A stretch of DNA of 64,000 nucleotides from Rotaria macrura (lineage: Eukaryota; Rotifera; Eurotatoria; Philodinida; Philodinidae), in contig OENT01000260.1 of NCBI GenBank assembly GCA_900239685.1, forward strand, positions 84,681 to 148,680. The letters are read 5' to 3'. The position numbers were made by a program, and so were the translations under genes. Below the pieces are notes generated by a model that was given only the letters and a program-made list of their open reading frames with translations, had not been told where the DNA came from and ran no database searches. Numbering within the stretch: the stretch's first letter is position 1; each line of letters starts with the position of its first letter. Positions 11,938 to 24,100 of the stretch are shown piece by piece.

Positions 11938-14900
11938 GTTGACTCGAATAAAATGATTGTTCCTCTTACATTAGTTTCTGTTTTTCCGGCTTAAATTCCA
12001 GTTCTTTTCTGCATGTAGATGTCATGAATTGCATATAATCTCTGGTTTAACTCGGTTATTAAGCAAATATTTACACCTCTGACATGACAACATTTCATGA
12101 GCTTCTAACAGAATATGAACGAGAAAGGAAAAAGAATAAAATAAATGCAAAAGAATAGAAAAACTTGAGCCTTTTTCTTCATTCCAATCTACTGATCTAT
12201 AGTGCTTCGAGAGAAGTAAAACAACTAAGGTTACAGATGATGTCTTCCGTAGAATATTGGAGCTATTCAACATTGAAAAGGATTCTTTTTATAGCATTCA
12301 ATAAAAAAGGATAGCACGCAACTATTTCTCATCCATGAAAATTTAACAATACAATGATAATCATTATTCATCCACCGCTAAATTATTGTACCGTGAGCAT
12401 GTGTGATGACGTCAATTAAAATGATTGAATTTTTTCATTAGATGCACGCTCGTAGAGTTTTATGAAACTAAATTACGAAATATTCTTCCTTTTCATCAAA
12501 GGATATAAATATGGTAAGGTTTAGTAATGAATCTAAAATCTCTTGTACCATGAATTTTCATAAATCCCATGGAAATGAAAAATCCATATACGAGACATTG
12601 TTAGTATGAAGTTGTACTGGAAAACTCTCCACTATCATCATATACTATACCCAAGAGAAGAACTTTCAGTGAAAAAATAGAATTGATTGTTTCGGTGTCT
12701 TATTAACAAAAGACGTATCTATATGTAAAACAAGAACACGTAAGAGATAATTGAAAGGAGCTACAGTAGAATCTAGCTCAATATATTCGAACTCATTAAT
12801 AAAATAAATTCATCGAGACAAAAAGTGAATATAAATTGTTTACAAAACTTAATTACATACATTCAACATCTCTATGTAATATCAAGTGAACATTAAATAT
12901 CTGATGAGCTATACGCATGGTTTTCTTTAAAAGATTGCACGTTTGAAACTTCATATTTCTTTGAACTGTTGTTTACAATTTTATCAAGAGCAGCGCCTTT
13001 AAATCATGAATAAACGTGTAAATATTCATCAAAAGAGATATGTATCCTATCAGGTAGCGAATGAATTCTTTTACACTGAAAATTTGAAAACACTGACTCT
13101 TATTTTAAACAAAGATTTTGATTCCATTAGACTATTTCCAGAATAAGAAAATTAACTGAAATATTTCAATCAGATAGTTTCTAGAACTATTGAATATTCA
13201 ATAGAAATATCAATGCAGACCCCAACAGAGAATCTATCCGTCTATGATGAATTCGACTCATCGAGAGTAAAACAAAAAATTCGATTCTGCATTCTTCCCT
13301 ATTGAATTGTCTTTAACTAAGGTTATTAATAGCGGATTATCAGCTTTACTGTTGTGCAGATTTATAAACGGTACGTGCGTGTCATCTCTGGAGTATATGA
13401 ATAATAGAAGGGCCCCCGTTTATTGAATGTTTTTTACATACTAATAATCATACTCAATCATTTAAAAGAAGAATGAAATTGTTATTTCCATCACATTCTC
13501 ACATCTTCAATATTATTCAATGTTTACGTCAAGAGCACGAATTTTAACATCATCGTGCGAAAGAATCACTTTCTAATATATACAAACAAAAAAGAAACTG
13601 GTGAAAATATTGACTCGATGCTATTTTTTCCTTTTTCAAGACTATGCAGATAGTAATATTAATAGTGTGGAACTTGGTATCAAGTGTGAGCCATGCGCGA
13701 AAGAAAATCATGCCATTCAACAGTGATCATCTCATGATATAGTCTTTTCTTCTATCACTCATATTTTTTTAAATAAAACTATTTGTCAGATGATTATGGA
13801 TTTAATAAACTATGTTAGTCTTGTCTCATTCGAACTTATGTAAGGACGAATGTGGTGAGACGAATTTGGAATCGATATATTTTCTTGAAATTCTCAATGG
13901 GACGAATTTTTGCCAATAAAGAATGGCCCCAGTCACGAATAAACCGATGTCCATTCAAGTCAAACTAAAACGTAAATGAAAGTTAAAAAAAATGAGTCAC
14001 GTTACAGGAAGTATATTTGGCAACCTTGATCATTTTCTTGCTATTCAACTGCTTCATTTATAGGTATCATTATGAATTCTACAACTACTGATGATAGTTT
14101 ACTGTTTCATTCACACTATCACTATATCTTTTCTTTAAATTGGAATAATGATCCAACTTCATTATCAAATATCAATGTTACTTAATTTTATCAACCTATT
14201 CAATTACAACTTCTATATTAAAAATAAGATACACCTCCTTGACTGCCTTTGGCACTATTGCATGATTCTTATTAGTTTCGTATTACCTCTTGTTTCTAAC
14301 ATAATTAATTCGATATAGAATTATTACTACTTGAAGATTATTCGCTAATGATACTCAGTGACCTTAAAGTTGTTCTACTCTGAACTGAATAATATCAAAG
14401 AAAATAAATACTTAATTATACCATTTCAGTGCCGTGATAAATTAAGGTGAATACAAATACCTTACTGATAATACATTGTTGCGTTCATAAATGTCAAACA
14501 TTGATTTATTCAACTTCTAATCAAATTCTCATTATGCACCATGTCTAAATAGCAGTCATTTTCAATTTGTCGAGGAAACAGCTCCTAAAAATTGAATATT
14601 CTTCATGTTATCGTTAGAATTTTTGCACGAGCTAAGTTGAAAATAAACCCTCAGTAAAAAATTTAGGATAAAAATAAAATAAAAATTGATTGAGGAATGA
14701 TTGGAAATTGATTAAAATTATACATGTTTAACCGATTTTAATTTGAGTTTTACTTTTGTCCATTTGTCTGTTTTTTGTGTTTCATTAACTATGTACATAT
14801 GATAATAAAACGATGCTTATGTAAACATGAAATCGAATTGTACCTTACTATTTGTCGAACAATGATTTCGACAAAGACCTAGAAAAATGGTCTTGAATTT

Positions 14901-15256
14901 TGAATACCTAAATGTAACTGATTTCGTTTCATAAGTTACGTAAAATTGTAATAAATGAAGATTTTGGCAAGAATCTTATACTAAACATAAACTCGAGACT
15001 CTCCACTAAACAGAATAAACATTAGTATATATTTAATGGTGATTAAATTGATGCCATGGATTCTATAGCTTTTTGAATAGAATGAAATAAATTTAAAATA
15101 ATTTGCTTTCGAAAGTGTCTGATCCATAGCATAGCATTATGAGTGATACGAGCCACTCAACATTTTACAGGCTAAATAAACAATATTTACGGTCTATTTG
15201 TTCGACTAAAAGACGCAATTTTCTATTTGTTAAAACTATCCTTTCTTTGATTGCAA
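11938..15256. other. Intergenic, no supported gene
   Basis: AT-rich DNA. A minus-strand frame at 12273-12022 (83 codons) and a plus-strand ATG near 14072 followed by an Asn/Thr-rich frame of about 37 codons are the only notable open frames. Neither has a recognisable domain. No RNA gene or inverted repeat was seen. Confidence 0.45.
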
Positions 15257-15595
15257 TTAGTTACAATAAACTGAGCTAAACTCATCTAGTTGAATTTCTT
15301 TCTTTGGAAATCTCTGCATCAGAACGAGCATCGAATGATTAAATATATTTTGTCTCTGTACTTCTCTATCATTCACTGTTTTCATGCTTAGAATAGTAAC
15401 GATACGATGCCGGAATTCGTTTATTGTAGTATTTCCAATAATAGGCCCAGAACGAAAATTCGCTTTCATTCTCTTTTTATTAGATTGATTACATATAAAT
15501 CTTGACTTATTATCAACACTATTTTTATCTGCTTTGAAGAATTCATTACTTGAAATGACGTCACGCCACCTCATTTTATCTAATTTTATTATCAT
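15257..15595 (-). CDS. Hypothetical 112-aa protein
   Basis: One uninterrupted frame from the ATG at 15595 (MIIKLDKMRWRDV...) to a stop at 15257. It is long for this AT-rich background, where chance frames usually break within a few dozen codons. The product is basic and polar, with no signal peptide, no membrane segment and no motif I recognise. It contains KADKNSVDNKSRF and a C-terminal QRFPKKEIQLDEF segment. It could be a lone gene, the largest exon of a spliced gene, or a transposon-derived remnant. Confidence 0.4.
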   Translation of the reverse strand: MIIKLDKMRWRDVISSNEFFKADKNSVDNKSRFICNQSNKKRMKANFRSGPIIGNTTINEFRHRIVTILSMKTVNDREVQRQNIFNHSMLVLMQRFPKKEIQLDEFSSVYCN

Positions 15596-17459
15596 AATTA
15601 AAATCCCATCTTAATTCATCCATAGAAATTAATTTTATTCATTCGTAATGGAAAATGTTTCCTTTTAATACAATGAGAAAAACGCAGCTCTCAAATAGAT
15701 GTGCTTGAACCATGATGTTGTTTTTTGAAACACGGTACGATTCCTATCTTATTCATGCGATAGCAATCCAATGCAGAGTATAATTTACTCAAAATACCAA
15801 TAAAAATCTCATCAACTTTTCCTAGATAATCATCTCGTCGAACGAAGGAATACTCATATAAGTTATTTCGTAAGAGAAAGTCTATTCATATAAATAATTT
15901 AATATGTTTTAAGCATCTTTCTTGTTATTTAATTCAAATGTAAAAATAGAATTTTGTATGCGGATCAAATTCATAAAAATTACAGAGGTTAAACAGAGTT
16001 TTTTTAAAATTAGATATCTATTTTTCACCGGTTAAAAATCTTTCCTTGAAAAGAATGATTCATACATACTAACACTATGAACGAAATCTTCAATGAAATT
16101 TCTTCGTTAATATCAATTTTCATTCTTTCTTTGCCTAAAGCCAAATCTATATATGACAAATAAGTAACAAATTTCAGAACATTTTTCTATCATACTTAGC
16201 TGCTTCTCTGAATTTAGGTGACAAATTATTGAAATTTAGGCTTTTCCTTCAACAAAATGTAGTATGTTTTTGCTCGATAAAATTTTAGAGCACGTAAGAT
16301 ACATCAAAGTCGTTGAGTAAATGAAAAAATAGTTGATTATTTACTTTATCATTGGAGAGAAATAAAAATTTGTAAAATCAATCTTACAATTGACGATAAA
16401 TCATAATCAACGTTAACCAAGATGAACGGTACCAGAAATTGAGCAAATCTTTGAATCACTAAATATTTGTTTGTTCCGTATCAGAGCGGAGGACTCTTGC
16501 AGTATATTTCAATGCATAGAAGTATTTATATAGAGATAAATATATTCTCTTTCTGAAGCAAGCAACAAAATCCCTAGCGTCCTTAAATAGCTCTCGGTAG
16601 AAGAAAATGCTCATTTCAACCTTATTATTAAAAATTAGGATTAATTATAAGACGAGACGACATACGCTCCTGATTAAGATCAAATAATTGTTAAAAGAAA
16701 ATCTTAGCAGCTCCATATTATTCCCTAGTTGATCATATTGACGGATAAATAACAGCGTATCTATATGTGAATTGGATTTTGAAGATTGCACGAATTACTG
16801 CTATTTCTACGATGAAATAGTGAACACTGATGAAGTTATGTATCTGTCGAAAGTTACAAAAACCTATTTTCAATTAAAGAATGAATAGCAGGTGGTGTTT
16901 CAGGCATATTTTCCCACGCATCAACAATGTTCATCAGACTTAAAGAAGGTGCTCTTCATTAAATTGTGGACGAATAAAGACTCGAATGTGTATCTCGGTA
17001 CTTGAACTAATATTTTGCCTGTGAGTACGTTGGACAGAGGTTTGTAGAAAACTAAAACACATCTGCTGTATGAGATGTTGTTTTCTAGATATTTCAATTT
17101 TTCGGGCATATCTTAAGTATCCGTATAAAAATTTTAATGAAAGGAAGTACTAAACAAAAGAAATTCAGTTTAAACTCAATCTTGAAATGGGTGCATAACG
17201 TTTATAAAAGTTTTGTAAAAAATTCATTCGTAATAAACGTGTTTTTCTTGAGTTATTGGATACCAATAAAAATTAGTATGCCACCCAAAAAGTCCAAAAG
17301 GTTTAGTGCTTTCACTATTTAAATCTTGTGTGCATGTCATTTTAAATTAAAACTTTCAGAAAATTAGAATACCTGTGAGGCCTACCTGTGATGAAAACTC
17401 CAGACTGACAGCCTGTCATCTGATTCATTGAAAAATATGATGTCAAAGTAAACTAATGC
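15596..17459. other. Intergenic, no supported gene
   Basis: AT-rich DNA with only short frames (for example minus 17109-16921 and plus 17137-17322). I see no conserved domain, repeat or RNA gene. Confidence 0.45.
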
Positions 17460-17651
17460 ATGGAAATAGTCCTCACTTTAGAAGAAGCACTAGGGAAAAT
17501 GATCGTATGCGCAAGTATCAGTTTTGTATTTGGCGTGCTTATGAGCAAAGCATTTGATGAATATGTAGATCGTGCTTGGGAATATTTCTCTCGTGTGAAG
17601 AATCAAGAAAAACAAGTGTTTTCATTACGAGAGAAAATATACCTCCATTGA
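17460..17651 (+). CDS. Doubtful small ORF with a hydrophobic helix
   Basis: A 63-codon frame, MEIVLTLEEALGK followed by a hydrophobic stretch (MIVCASISFVFGVLM) and an amphipathic charged tail. The composition is protein-like, but there is no recognisable family and no upstream or downstream exon. It may be chance. Confidence 0.2.
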   Translation: MEIVLTLEEALGKMIVCASISFVFGVLMSKAFDEYVDRAWEYFSRVKNQEKQVFSLREKIYLH

Positions 17652-17968
17652 ATACAATCAATAACGAAACATCGTTCTAATTTCGCTTTGTATAAGATGT
17701 TATCAATTATAGATTAGAGTAGCATATGGCAAATGAAAGAAAGTTCTGTGATATCATAGCATGTTTTCTTTAAAATATTTCTGAAACAACGGATTATTGA
17801 ATGTTGTAAAAACAATACTATGTTGATTTTTTTAACGTTGTATTTTGGATACGATTTTCAAGGAAGTCATCAATAACATAACTATGAAAAATGAAAATAT
17901 ACAACTCGAAAAAGCATACATAAGATCTTGAACATCAATTATGATTGTACGAAAAAAATTCTTCTCTA

Positions 17969-18258
17969 CCCAGGGCAAACAACCAGATGTTAAGATCTGA
18001 TAAGATTCTGCATCTGATCTTGTATGATCTTGTAAGATCAGACGAAAAATCGTATGAAAATCGTAGTCTCGGAGATCTTGCATCAGATCAGACATTCAGA
18101 TTCTTGAAAGATCATACACATTTATAAGATCTTTCCAGAATCTGACTGTGAGATCTGATGCAAGATCTCAGAGACGACGATTTTTTGTCAGATTTCACCC
18201 ATATTCCAAGATCTTGCATGTTGTTCATAAGATCTTGTGTCAGAGTTTTCGACCTGGG
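17969..18258. mobile_element. Foldback MITE built of AGATCT/GATCTTG repeats
   Basis: A 290-bp palindromic element flanked by TA on both sides (17967-17968, 18259-18260). The termini are CCCAGGGCAAAC on the left and the complement of CCCAGGTCGAAAAC on the right. The inner arms, about 18053-18112 and 18127-18187, pair over roughly 60 nt, including GAGATCTTGCATCAGATC. GATCTT/AAGATC occurs many times. The next 200 bp downstream (to about 18480) are also rich in AAGATCT-like words and may be a second degraded copy. No coding capacity. The TA duplication suggests mobilisation by a Tc1/mariner-type transposase. Confidence 0.75.
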
Positions 18259-18262
18259 TAGA

Positions 18263-19435
18263 TACTTTAACATTAATCTGAAGTATAAGATTCTTGTAGG
18301 ATATTACTGTCTCATAGGATTTTCTATAATCTTACCGTAAGATCTAATAAGACAACAAGTTCCTAAAAGAATCTTAAAGTACGAATAGTTGCAAACCTTC
18401 TGAAACGACAGATGTTTTTCGTACGACGATATCTGATGTTGAAGATCTAATGTCTGATCTTTCTGCGTTGGATGATCGTCTCTACATGTGTATAGCACGG
18501 CTGTACAGAGGAGATGCGTTACCTTTAGTAAGAAGTAACTCGAATAATCTATTGAACAAGCCACAATTTGATCTATTCCAAAAGTTCACAGTTTTTTTCT
18601 TTCATAAGTTAATTTTTTTTCCAGACAATAATAATATTCTATGTCTATTAGACGCATCAACCAAAAGAAAACAACAGCATCCTGGCAGATTATCATTTAC
18701 GATAAATCATGTTAACTTAAATCTATCGCTGAATTCAATTCCCATTTGAGGATAATGTAATACAAAAAAATCAGAACTGGTAATCAAGTAGGGATTTTAT
18801 GATTTAGGGGTTTTTATCCCCTAAAACACAATATAACAGACGTATTTTATTCTGAAGTCATCCTACTTCGCCTACCATATTCGATCATCTAAGATGCATT
18901 CTTTGAACTTACGAAGGAGATTGCAATACATCAGGTGCCCAGAATATATTTCAGGTTTTAATGAAACACTTCTTGGCGTTCAGAAACACATCTTCTTGTT
19001 TCAGCAATTGGCCTATGTACATCTTCTAATGTTATAATAGCTTTAGCCATCAAGAAATAAACAAAGAATTTCCGACTTGTATTGTTATTACCGAGTTCAG
19101 TAATTAGTTCTGTTGTCGAGAGTAGCGTCTAATCAGTCAGAGATAATAATATTATAAGTTTAATAACGCTGGTTGTTATCAATAAAACTGGCCATTAGTT
19201 TCAAATTTTTCAAAAGCTTGATTGAGACCTATTTCAGTTCTAAAAATGATGTCTCTTGTGTTTGACAAATCCTTAAACAAACAACAAACCCTAAGTCAAA
19301 ATCCTTAAATGGTCGCTACTTTCGATCTTATCGATTGTATGGCCGACAAACATGAATTCGATTAAGAGTACTATGATTTGCGGTAAACCTCATAGACATT
19401 GTTGGATCTGAGGTTAAAATTCTAAACCACATCAG
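18263..19435. other. Intergenic with a small palindrome
   Basis: No supported gene. Contains a near-perfect 27-nt palindrome around 18801-18827 (GATTTAGGGGTTTTTATCCC then CTAAAAC). The rest is unremarkable AT-rich DNA. Confidence 0.4.
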
Positions 19436-19437
19436 TA

Positions 19438-19803
19438 CCCCAACAGACAAACATTTAGAAAAGCGAGTTTAAACGCTCTATCGGGAACGACGATTGTGAG
19501 TCACTAACGTTCATTTGCAAAACGTACGAAACGCGTTTTTTACGCAGAATTTTCACTTTCGGAGCGTGGAAACGGGTAAAAACTCTAGACCTGAGCGTTA
19601 AAACGCACAATTATTCGAAAACTTAAAAACCAATGCGTTTAAATCATCAAAATTAGAGTTTCTACCCTTTTCCACGCTCCGAAAGTGAAAATTCTGCGTA
19701 AAACACGCGTGTCTTACGTTTCGTAAATGAACGTTAGTGACTCACAGTCGGCGTTCCCGATTGAGCGTTTAAACGCGTTTTGTCAAATGTTTGTCTGCTT
19801 GGG
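19438..19803. mobile_element. Long-palindrome MITE, TA-flanked
   Basis: A 366-bp element flanked by TA (19436-19437, 19804-19805). Its two arms of about 165 nt are near-perfect inverted copies from the terminal CCC(C/A)A-CAGACAAACATTT to the central region around 19605-19645. The arms share GTGAGTCACTAACGTTCATT and TTTTCACTTTCGGAGCGTGG. Being almost all TIR, it would form a large hairpin. No coding capacity. Its ends resemble those of the 17969-18258 element (TA then CCC), so the two may use the same transposase. Confidence 0.85.
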
Positions 19804-19939
19804 TATTAATTTACAATTTAAAAAAAATGATCTCATCAGTAAGATGATGCATTGCTTAAATCCTAAATATGAAAGAAAAAGTTTAATATAGATATAATAG
19901 TTTTGTCTATTCGTTTTATTTATCGATAGTTGTTGCTGA

Positions 19940-21170
19940 AGAATTCATCAAATAGTTTGTTACTTTTCTTATTGTCAAGATGAAGGCAGACTGGAGAAAA
20001 TCCTCCTTCAGCTGGAATTGAATCACCCAGTTGTTGCTTTCCGTTCAGCCGTATTAATCGTTGTACTAGAATAGGTTATCTTCACTCCTCCTCACGACCG
20101 GAGATGGACACTCGTCTTAATAATGTATCTAAGAAGTTATTGTCAAATTTAGAAACTTCGTCTATTTCACCAGTAAATATTAATGGAAAAATTTATCACG
20201 CAAGCATCTTTTGGGATCTACTCTATCGATGATAAGAAATGACTTTTGTAGAAAAATATTTTTGTTTGAGCTTATGACTTTTTGACGTTATAAATTTGTC
20301 AAACAAGACATGAAAACAATTTTATACTCTATGAACACCCGATATTACGTAGAATTTTCGAAAATCTATGGAAAGAATAAAACTTCGATCTGCCAGCTGA
20401 CTTCTTTTCCAATGACGTTTCTATATATTACACAACGTATACATTATAGATGACTTGTAGTATCTCATCATGTTTACGTCTATTAATTACATCTTTCATC
20501 AAAATCACTGTTGATGAAAATATTTATTGTCTGAATGGTTTCAATCATAAGAATTTTTTACTAGAAAATTAAACGCTGTTTTTAAGTCATGTATTTGTAT
20601 ATTAATAGTATTATGCAATAATTTATCTAATAAAACTCGTTTTCCTAATTCAATATATTCTACAATAATATCTATTCCATAGAAAAAGGGAGATATTCTA
20701 CGTCTTACTGATTAAGATCCATGTATGCATATTGCTGCCTAATATTGGGCCATGTTCCGAACAGATTAGTACTGATCCTATGTTGTTGTCGTGTAAAAGT
20801 GACAATTCATTATATCGATGAGCCTTCTGGCTTTTCTCTTCGTCAAAGATTAAGAATTACCTACAATAGTTGCAATTATTCAAGAAAAAAACATCGACAA
20901 CTACTACTGTAAATAGACTCATATTGTATATGTTTGCTGGTTTTTCTCTCATGGTTTGATCTAATATGAATTTCGGCTCGTGTAGGGTACTAGTGCGCTT
21001 AAAGCATGTCATCATGTCTCAGAAAATGCTCATTTCATTGGTTCAAAGATAACATCATCTAAATGCATCGTGGTATGAAGAACAACTTCGAACGGCTCCA
21101 ACATTCACAAATGTCCTTGACAACTCAACGATGACAACAATACTACGTCGATTACATATTCACTGGCTGT
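19940..21170 (-). pseudogene. Possible decayed minus-strand gene of unknown type
   Basis: A run of minus-strand open stretches of 25-55 codons in close succession. They lie around 21015-20857 (HEPKFILDQTMREKPANIY), 20845-20705 (HDNNIGSVLICSEHGPIL), 20680-20550 (VEYIELGKRVLLDKLL), 20510-20430, 20425-20330 (HWKRSQLADRSFILSIDF), 20205-20100 and 20075-19945. They are separated by single stops or shifts, some only bridgeable by 22-37-nt gaps too short for the introns seen elsewhere here. This looks like a gene that has lost its frame, or a multi-exon gene I cannot splice. I do not recognise the protein; AT-rich DNA can mimic this pattern. Confidence 0.28.
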
Positions 21171-24100
21171 AGTTTTAATGCTAGATTAAAATTCTTTGTC
21201 TATTTGTAAGTGGTCAAGCTCTTTTTCTAATTCATCGATTTGAAAGAAAATTCTTAAATATATCAGTAAAATTAACGACTGAGAGCGTTTGCTAATGGAT
21301 TAATTTAGCAATTACTGAATTAAAAGTAAAGAGGTACTTCATTGCAAGAAAATTGCCCTTTTCCGTTCATGTAGATAAGATGCATTATATTTTACAAGAA
21401 TTATGTTTTGGTGGTATGTCATTGGAAACAAATATGAGCGTGAATATCTGTGAAAAACATGGCTGGAGTACGTACTTATACTATCGTTAGGCTCACAATC
21501 ATTAAAAACGCACATAGTTTGCCTAGAAGTATCTTCAATTCAAATAATAACAATAAGATTCTAATGAATAGACAAACTATGTCACGCAGAAGCTTTCCTG
21601 CATTATTCATGTTTACTTTCTATATTGTCCTTCTTCACATAGAAACAAGACAAATACTTAGGGTTTACGTTGTGTTCTGATCGTCACATTATACACTACT
21701 TATTCCTATGGGATGATGCTAGTGTTAGGTCTCTCTCTCTATCGAGAGAGAGAGAGAAAGAACTTTCTGAATGACTATTGGTTTATTTATTGATGATGCC
21801 TCGGTTTACATTGACATATTCTCTACGAAACAATTGTATTTCCATAACTTTAATATGCAAACTGAAATTGTATGTCCTCACGTAATGGCTACAGTAATTT
21901 GCAGTTTTCCTCACAGAATACTCGAGAATATAGCTCAAGCGCGAGCTTAATAGCACACCGACCTGAACCATGCCTAATAGGTCGAATTACATCGAGTGGA
22001 AGAAATAAGAAACTAAACAATTCTCACGTAAATCAGTGGAAAGGCTTTACCCAATTTTATGTATGAATATTTTCTGGCTGGTAAAATATTGTTATATTCT
22101 CTAAAGAAACAATAGCAAACAGCTCCACATTCTCATCGTTTGTTTAAAAAAGATAACGTTTGTGTTCGTTATCAGTTAACTTTAATGTATTAGCCTCTAC
22201 TTGTGCTCTCCAACGTTACTTCATGCTGTGATTGTATTTTAAATTTCTTATAATCTACCTATTTTCTAATGTTTTTTTAAAGTTCTATTATTAGTAATAT
22301 ATCGGCATGTGTCTACTCTTCGTGATTAAACTATGCATGCTAGCTCATACATGGCAGAATTAACATGCATATATATATATATAGGTATATGAAAATAATT
22401 GTGACACTTGATTTTTTGGAGCCCATTATCTAATGATGAAGTGCTCCGGCTATTATTTTTTTCAGGAGAAAAGTTATGCATCAAATAATAAGAAATACAA
22501 CTTGAAAAAACAATCCGAATACACCGTCTCATTAGACACAGGATATGTGAAAACATTTCATTTGTAATTTGCATGAGTTGCCAGTTGTGTGCTAATTATG
22601 AATTCACTCATTCACGTGGATGAGCTATATCTACTGATGATTATATGAGGATCTAAAAATTAATTGTAATGTTAAGAAGCATATTAGTGAGCGAAATTTC
22701 TTTCTTTAACACTGATTGGCAACCAGGAAGATGGAGCACGAAACCAGAGTTACCATAAAAATATAAACTGACTCCTCCCCCAGACAAAACACAATATGAA
22801 TGATGGATAAGAAGCCTCAAGGCGTGTATAAACAAGCGAAATTAGCTGAATATCAGAACAAAAGAACATCCAAAAAGAAAAATAAACAAACAACTTCAAA
22901 CCACTTTCGGAAGAAGTCGTTTCACTTTCTATATTTCTACATGACTTTTTATCACTTCATTGTTTTTTTGTAATCTATTACATAGGATAGTACGTTGTTT
23001 TTTTCATCCCTATATTATATTTCACAGTGTTGTAATATTATTTGAAACAATGACTCTCCTATGCTTTGTGAGACTTCTATAAAAAGGTAATTTTTGTAAC
23101 CTCCATGTAATACAAACCATTTTCAAAAACTTTGAACGATGGACAGTTTAGAAGCTCACAGAACTTTCTACTATGTGGGAGAGAGGAGGGAGAGGGAGGA
23201 GGCTAGTGAAACTGTGTATTTTTCCACTAAAATTTTGGCTCACGACCTATCGAACTAATCTTATGTTTCATTGAAGGGGTGTTACAGTACAACGTGCCGT
23301 CACTCGTGTTATTATATTCTTGCTTCTCAGTTTCTTCTCTCTTTGTCTTCACACGTTACTCAGTGACTACTACTAGCTTCTTTTTAATTTTCGAGAGAAA
23401 GGATCTGAGCAAAATAATGAATTGTTTTTTGCTTGTGCCTGCAAAATTAGAAAATGATAATAATAAAAAAACAACGAAATATCATATTGCCATTAGTTTC
23501 TTTGTGAAGTTTACGACAGCTATATGATGAATAATGAAGAGAAGCTTAATGTCTGATAAAATTTGACAACAAAGTTTATAGACGATGATACACGTTTACC
23601 AATAGATCTATCTTAAGATCATGAAGTTTGGTCTAAAATATATTACCTTACTATATGAACAACATTAGGTATATATGTCCATATAATGACTATAGTATTT
23701 TTCAATTAATCTAAAGCTGACATAGCCTTTCATGAAAGGGACACGGTCTATTGCTAGATAGACGTTACTTGCGCTTCACAAAAAAAATAAATAATATCCA
23801 AAATGAATTGGAACAACATTCCATAACGTATAAGAAACTAAAAATTAAGGCTAAAAAATATATGAATAATCGTTTTTATGAATAATTATTTAAATTCTAT
23901 TATACCGTTACTCTAAATTATTCAATTATGTTATGGCATTAGACAATCAAGCCGTTGCAAGGGGTTTCATGAGAACTTACTTTTACGAAACAATTATTTG
24001 TGTGGGGGGTGCATTATACTTATAAAATGGATTATTCCTTGATGATTACTACTCATGCATCATTTCACATGAATCATGAAGTGGCCAATGTAATTGTATC

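Noticed and set aside
20430..20451. 22-nt introns joining the minus-strand open stretches
   Set aside because: The shortest well-supported intron in the window is 44 nt (METTL17 intron 4), so 22-nt introns are not credible here.
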